A stretch of 7,851 bases of DNA. Source: Actinomycetota bacterium (GTDB lineage: Bacteria > Actinomycetota > Actinomycetes > Nanopelagicales > Nanopelagicaceae). Where the stretch lies: the NCBI GenBank assembly GCA_010032125.1, contig RHAU01000024.1, positions 1 to 7,851 of the forward strand, written 5' to 3'. Made by a program: the position numbers and the translations under genes. Every line of letters begins with the position of its first letter. Position 1 is the stretch's first letter. Positions 5,409 through 7,851 of this stretch are shown here, piece after piece. The notes under the pieces were generated by a model, which was not told where the DNA came from, ran no database searches, and saw nothing but the letters and a program-made list of their open reading frames with translations.

Positions 5409-6892
5409 TGATTGAAAAATCAGCTCATGAGATGGCAGCCGCATTACAAGCCGGAGAGATTACCTCGGTCGAATTAGTAACTGCTCACCTCAACCAAATA
5501 GAAAGAGTTGATAAAGAGGTTCATGCCTTCCTGTATGTTGATAAAGAAGGTGCGCTGAGCCAGGCTGCTGATATTGATAAACGTCGATCACAAGGCGCAA
5601 AACTTGGGCCATTAGCTGGTGTTCCACTCGCACTTAAAGATGTCATGGTTCAAAAGGGAATTCCGACAACATGTGGTTCCAAGATGTTGGAAGGTTGGCG
5701 ACCTCCTTACGATTCGACCGTTGTTCGTAAATTAAAAGAAAATGATGTTGTCATTCTTGGTAAAACAAATATGGATGAATTTGCAATGGGTTCATCTACT
5801 GAGAACTCTGCCTACGGCCCGACCCACAATCCCTGGGATCTCACTCGTATTCCAGGCGGATCCGGCGGCGGCTCATCGGCATCTCTTGCAGCATTTGAAG
5901 CACCTCTTGCAATCGGAACTGACACGGGCGGTTCAATACGTCAACCTGCGGCTGTTACAGGAACGGTCGGCGTTAAACCCACATACGGCGGCGTTTCTCG
6001 TTATGGATTAATTGCATTTTCCTCATCTCTTGATCAAGCAGGTCCGTGTGCGAGGACAGTTCTTGATGCTGCCTACCTGCATGAAGCAATTGGCGGATAC
6101 GACCCGATGGATTCCACTTCAATTAACGCCCCAATTCCGGCAGTAGTTGCCGCTGCAAAGAATGCAGATGTCAAAGGTTTAAAGATTGGCGTTATCAAAG
6201 AACTTCAAGGCGATGGTTATCAACCTGGAGTTTTAAAACGCTTTAACGAGTCGTTAGAAATTCTTGCTTCACTGGGAGCCGAGATCGTTGAGGTTTCCTG
6301 TAAACATTTCGATTACGCGCTTGCCGCTTATTACCTCATTGCACCGAGTGAGTGCTCATCTAACCTTGCTCGATTCGATGCGATGAGATACGGAATTCGC
6401 ACCGGCGAAGGTTCGGCCGAAGATGTCATGAAGGCGACCCGTGAGATTGGCTTTGGTCGAGAGGTAAAACGTCGAATCATTCTTGGAACGTATGCACTCT
6501 CAAGTGGCTACTACGACGCTTATTACGGAAGTGCGCAAAAAGTCAGAACTTTGATTTCCCGCGACTTTGCTGGCGCATTTGAGAAAGCCGATGTTCTTGT
6601 TTCACCAACTGCACCCACGACAGCATTCAAAATCGGCGAGAAAGCGAACGACCCGATTGCCATGTATCTCAATGACATCGCAACAATTCCCACAAACCTC
6701 GCAGGAATTTGTGGAATTTCAGTTCCTTCTGGACTCGCGGATGAAGATAATCTCCCTGCAGGTTTCCAAATCATGGCGCCTGCGATGAAAGATGATCGCC
6801 TCTATAACGTCGGTTCCGCTTTAGAAGCAGCGCTACTTTCGCGGTGGGGAAAACCCATTCTTGCAAATGCTCCTCTGTTGGGAGCTCGCTGA
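5408..6892 (+). CDS. gatA: Aspartyl/glutamyl-tRNA amidotransferase subunit A (glutaminase subunit)
   Basis: GatA is the amidase-signature subunit that hydrolyses glutamine and supplies ammonia to GatB. The 494 residues are full length. The Ser-cisSer-Lys catalytic triad is visible: Lys77 in LALKDVMV, Ser152 in PGGSGGGSSAS and Ser176 in GTDTGGSIRQPA. These match S. aureus GatA K79, S154 and S178 in spacing. NMDEFAMGSSTENSAYGPTHNPW precedes the glycine-serine loop. The C-terminal AGICGISVPSG and LPAGFQIMAP stretches are also typical. I choose ATG 5408, which shares one base with the gatC stop (TGATG). GTG at 5405 would add one residue and a GTGA overlap and cannot be excluded. GGTG at 5397-5400 serves as a ribosome binding site. 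The stop codon likewise shares one base with the gatB start, consistent with equal production of complex subunits. Confidence 0.96.
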   Translation: MIEKSAHEMAAALQAGEITSVELVTAHLNQIERVDKEVHAFLYVDKEGALSQAADIDKRRSQGAKLGPLAGVPLALKDVMVQKGIPTTCGSKMLEGWRPPYDSTVVRKLKENDVVILGKTNMDEFAMGSSTENSAYGPTHNPWDLTRIPGGSGGGSSASLAAFEAPLAIGTDTGGSIRQPAAVTGTVGVKPTYGGVSRYGLIAFSSSLDQAGPCARTVLDAAYLHEAIGGYDPMDSTSINAPIPAVVAAAKNADVKGLKIGVIKELQGDGYQPGVLKRFNESLEILASLGAEIVEVSCKHFDYALAAYYLIAPSECSSNLARFDAMRYGIRTGEGSAEDVMKATREIGFGREVKRRIILGTYALSSGYYDAYYGSAQKVRTLISRDFAGAFEKADVLVSPTAPTTAFKIGEKANDPIAMYLNDIATIPTNLAGICGISVPSGLADEDNLPAGFQIMAPAMKDDRLYNVGSALEAALLSRWGKPILANAPLLGAR

Positions 6893-7851
6893 TGGCTTTG
6901 GGATATGACGATGTCATCGCGCAATACGAACCGGTTTTAGGTCTTGAGGTCCACGTTGAACTCGGAACTGCTTCAAAGATGTTCTGCGGATGCAGCACCG
7001 TATTTGGCGCTGAACCCAATACTCAAACCTGTCCGGTCTGCCTTGGTCTACCGGGTGCGCTTCCTTCAGTAAATGCAAAGGCCATCGAATACACCATCGC
7101 AATCGGGTTAGCACTGAACTGTTCAATCGCTCCATTTAGTCGGTTCGCACGAAAAAATTACTTCTACCCAGACATGCCGAAGAATTTTCAAACATCGCAA
7201 TACGACGAACCAATCTGCACCAACGGCTATCTCGACGTTGAAATAGATACAGAAGAAGGGCAAAAACAATTCAGAATTGAAATCGAACGTGTCCATATGG
7301 AAGAGGACACCGGAAAGTCGCTTCACATGGGCGGTGCAACGGGTCGAATTCATGGCGCTGATTACTCGCTCTTGGATTACAACCGGGCTGGAATTCCACT
7401 TGTTGAAATCGTGACAAAAGTTGTCACGGGAACCGGAAAGTACGCACCTGAAGTTGCTCGTGCCTATGTCACCGAGTTACGTGACATTCTGCGAACTCTC
7501 GGAGTCAGCGATGTGAAAATGGAACAAGGATCACTTCGATGCGACGCAAACGTTTCATTGCGGTCCATCGGCACAACGACTTTGGGTACGCGGAGTGAGA
7601 CAAAAAATGTTAACTCTCTGAGATCGGTTGAGAGGGCAGTACGCGGCGAAATCATTCGACATGCAGAACTTCTCAACTCCGGAAAGAAAGTTGTTCAAGA
7701 AACACGTCACTTCCATGAGGACACAGGATTAACCACGCCCGGCAGATCAAAGGAACAGGCTGAGGATTACCGCTATTTCCCGGAACCCGATCTCGTACCG
7801 GTTGCTCCGGCACTCGAATGGATTGAAAAAATCCGAGGAACATTGCCAGAA
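6892..7851 (+). CDS. gatB: Aspartyl/glutamyl-tRNA amidotransferase subunit B, N-terminal two thirds (3' end outside window)
   Basis: GatB binds the misacylated tRNA, activates the glutamyl or aspartyl group with ATP, and transfers ammonia delivered from GatA. The frame starts at ATG 6892, sharing one base with the gatA stop, with GGGAG at 6880-6884 as ribosome binding site. It stays open for 320 codons to the window edge. Family proteins are about 480-500 residues, so roughly a third is missing, including the tRNA-binding helical and YqeY-like tail domains. The catalytic cradle is clear: GLEVHVEL at 17-24, zinc-type cysteines in FCGC (31-34) and CPVC (47-50), PDMPKNFQTSQYD at 93-105, HMEEDTGKS at 135-143, DYNRAGIPLVEIVT at 162-175, QGSLRCDANVS at 212-222 and EDYRYFPEPDL at 291-301. 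I see no frameshift or missing key residue. Confidence 0.96.
   Translation, partial: MALGYDDVIAQYEPVLGLEVHVELGTASKMFCGCSTVFGAEPNTQTCPVCLGLPGALPSVNAKAIEYTIAIGLALNCSIAPFSRFARKNYFYPDMPKNFQTSQYDEPICTNGYLDVEIDTEEGQKQFRIEIERVHMEEDTGKSLHMGGATGRIHGADYSLLDYNRAGIPLVEIVTKVVTGTGKYAPEVARAYVTELRDILRTLGVSDVKMEQGSLRCDANVSLRSIGTTTLGTRSETKNVNSLRSVERAVRGEIIRHAELLNSGKKVVQETRHFHEDTGLTTPGRSKEQAEDYRYFPEPDLVPVAPALEWIEKIRGTLPE

Noticed and set aside
1..7851. CRISPR array, tRNA or rRNA gene, insertion sequence or an undescribed defence-type system
   Set aside because: No regular repeats, cloverleaf-like segments, transposase motifs or unknown conserved genes are visible. All substantial coding sequence is assigned to housekeeping families.

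Overview
The window is a compact, all-plus-strand piece of a bacterial chromosome. It carries the 3' end of an RNase E/G gene, ribosomal protein genes rplU and rpmA, the GTPase gene obg, the proline genes proB and proA, and the amidotransferase genes gatC, gatA and the first two thirds of gatB. The order RNase E/G - rplU - rpmA - obg - proB - proA is typical of Actinomycetota. Base composition is near half G+C by eye (not counted), which is low for that phylum. GTG starts, 1-4 base gene overlaps and very short spacers point to a streamlined genome. My best guess is a small-genome aquatic actinobacterium of the Nanopelagicales (acI) type. That placement is an inference, not something the sequence proves.

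Layout. Bases 1-722: C-terminal part of RNase E/G. Bases 723-833: a spacer with a candidate promoter and a hairpin ahead of rplU. Bases 834-1415: rplU and rpmA, ribosomal proteins L21 and L27. Bases 1416-1485: a strong intrinsic terminator, plus an alternative upstream hairpin that would compete with it. Bases 1486-4070: obg and proB, joined by a GTGA overlap. Bases 4067-5073: a broken proA. Bases 5112-7851: gatC, gatA and gatB, the three subunits of the tRNA-dependent amidotransferase, with the last two joined to their predecessors by overlapping stop and start codons. No RNA gene, mobile element, CRISPR array or minus-strand gene is supported, and no stretch over 300 bases lacks a gene.

The most striking feature is proA. 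Its N-terminal part reads normally through the conserved GVCHV stretch. The sequence then jumps directly, in a different reading frame, to a point about 80-90 residues further on in the family. The missing part includes the catalytic cysteine region, so no frameshift correction could restore an active enzyme. ProB directly upstream is intact and translationally coupled to this remnant. Either the strain has lost the second step of proline synthesis recently, or the sequence contains an assembly error.

The second notable feature is the rpmA-obg spacer. Two hairpins share bases 1433-1442, so only one can form at a time, as in a transcription attenuator. This could set how much transcription passes from the ribosomal protein genes into obg and proB. 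The remaining genes look like ordinary, functional housekeeping genes. I see no evidence of an undescribed multi-gene system here.
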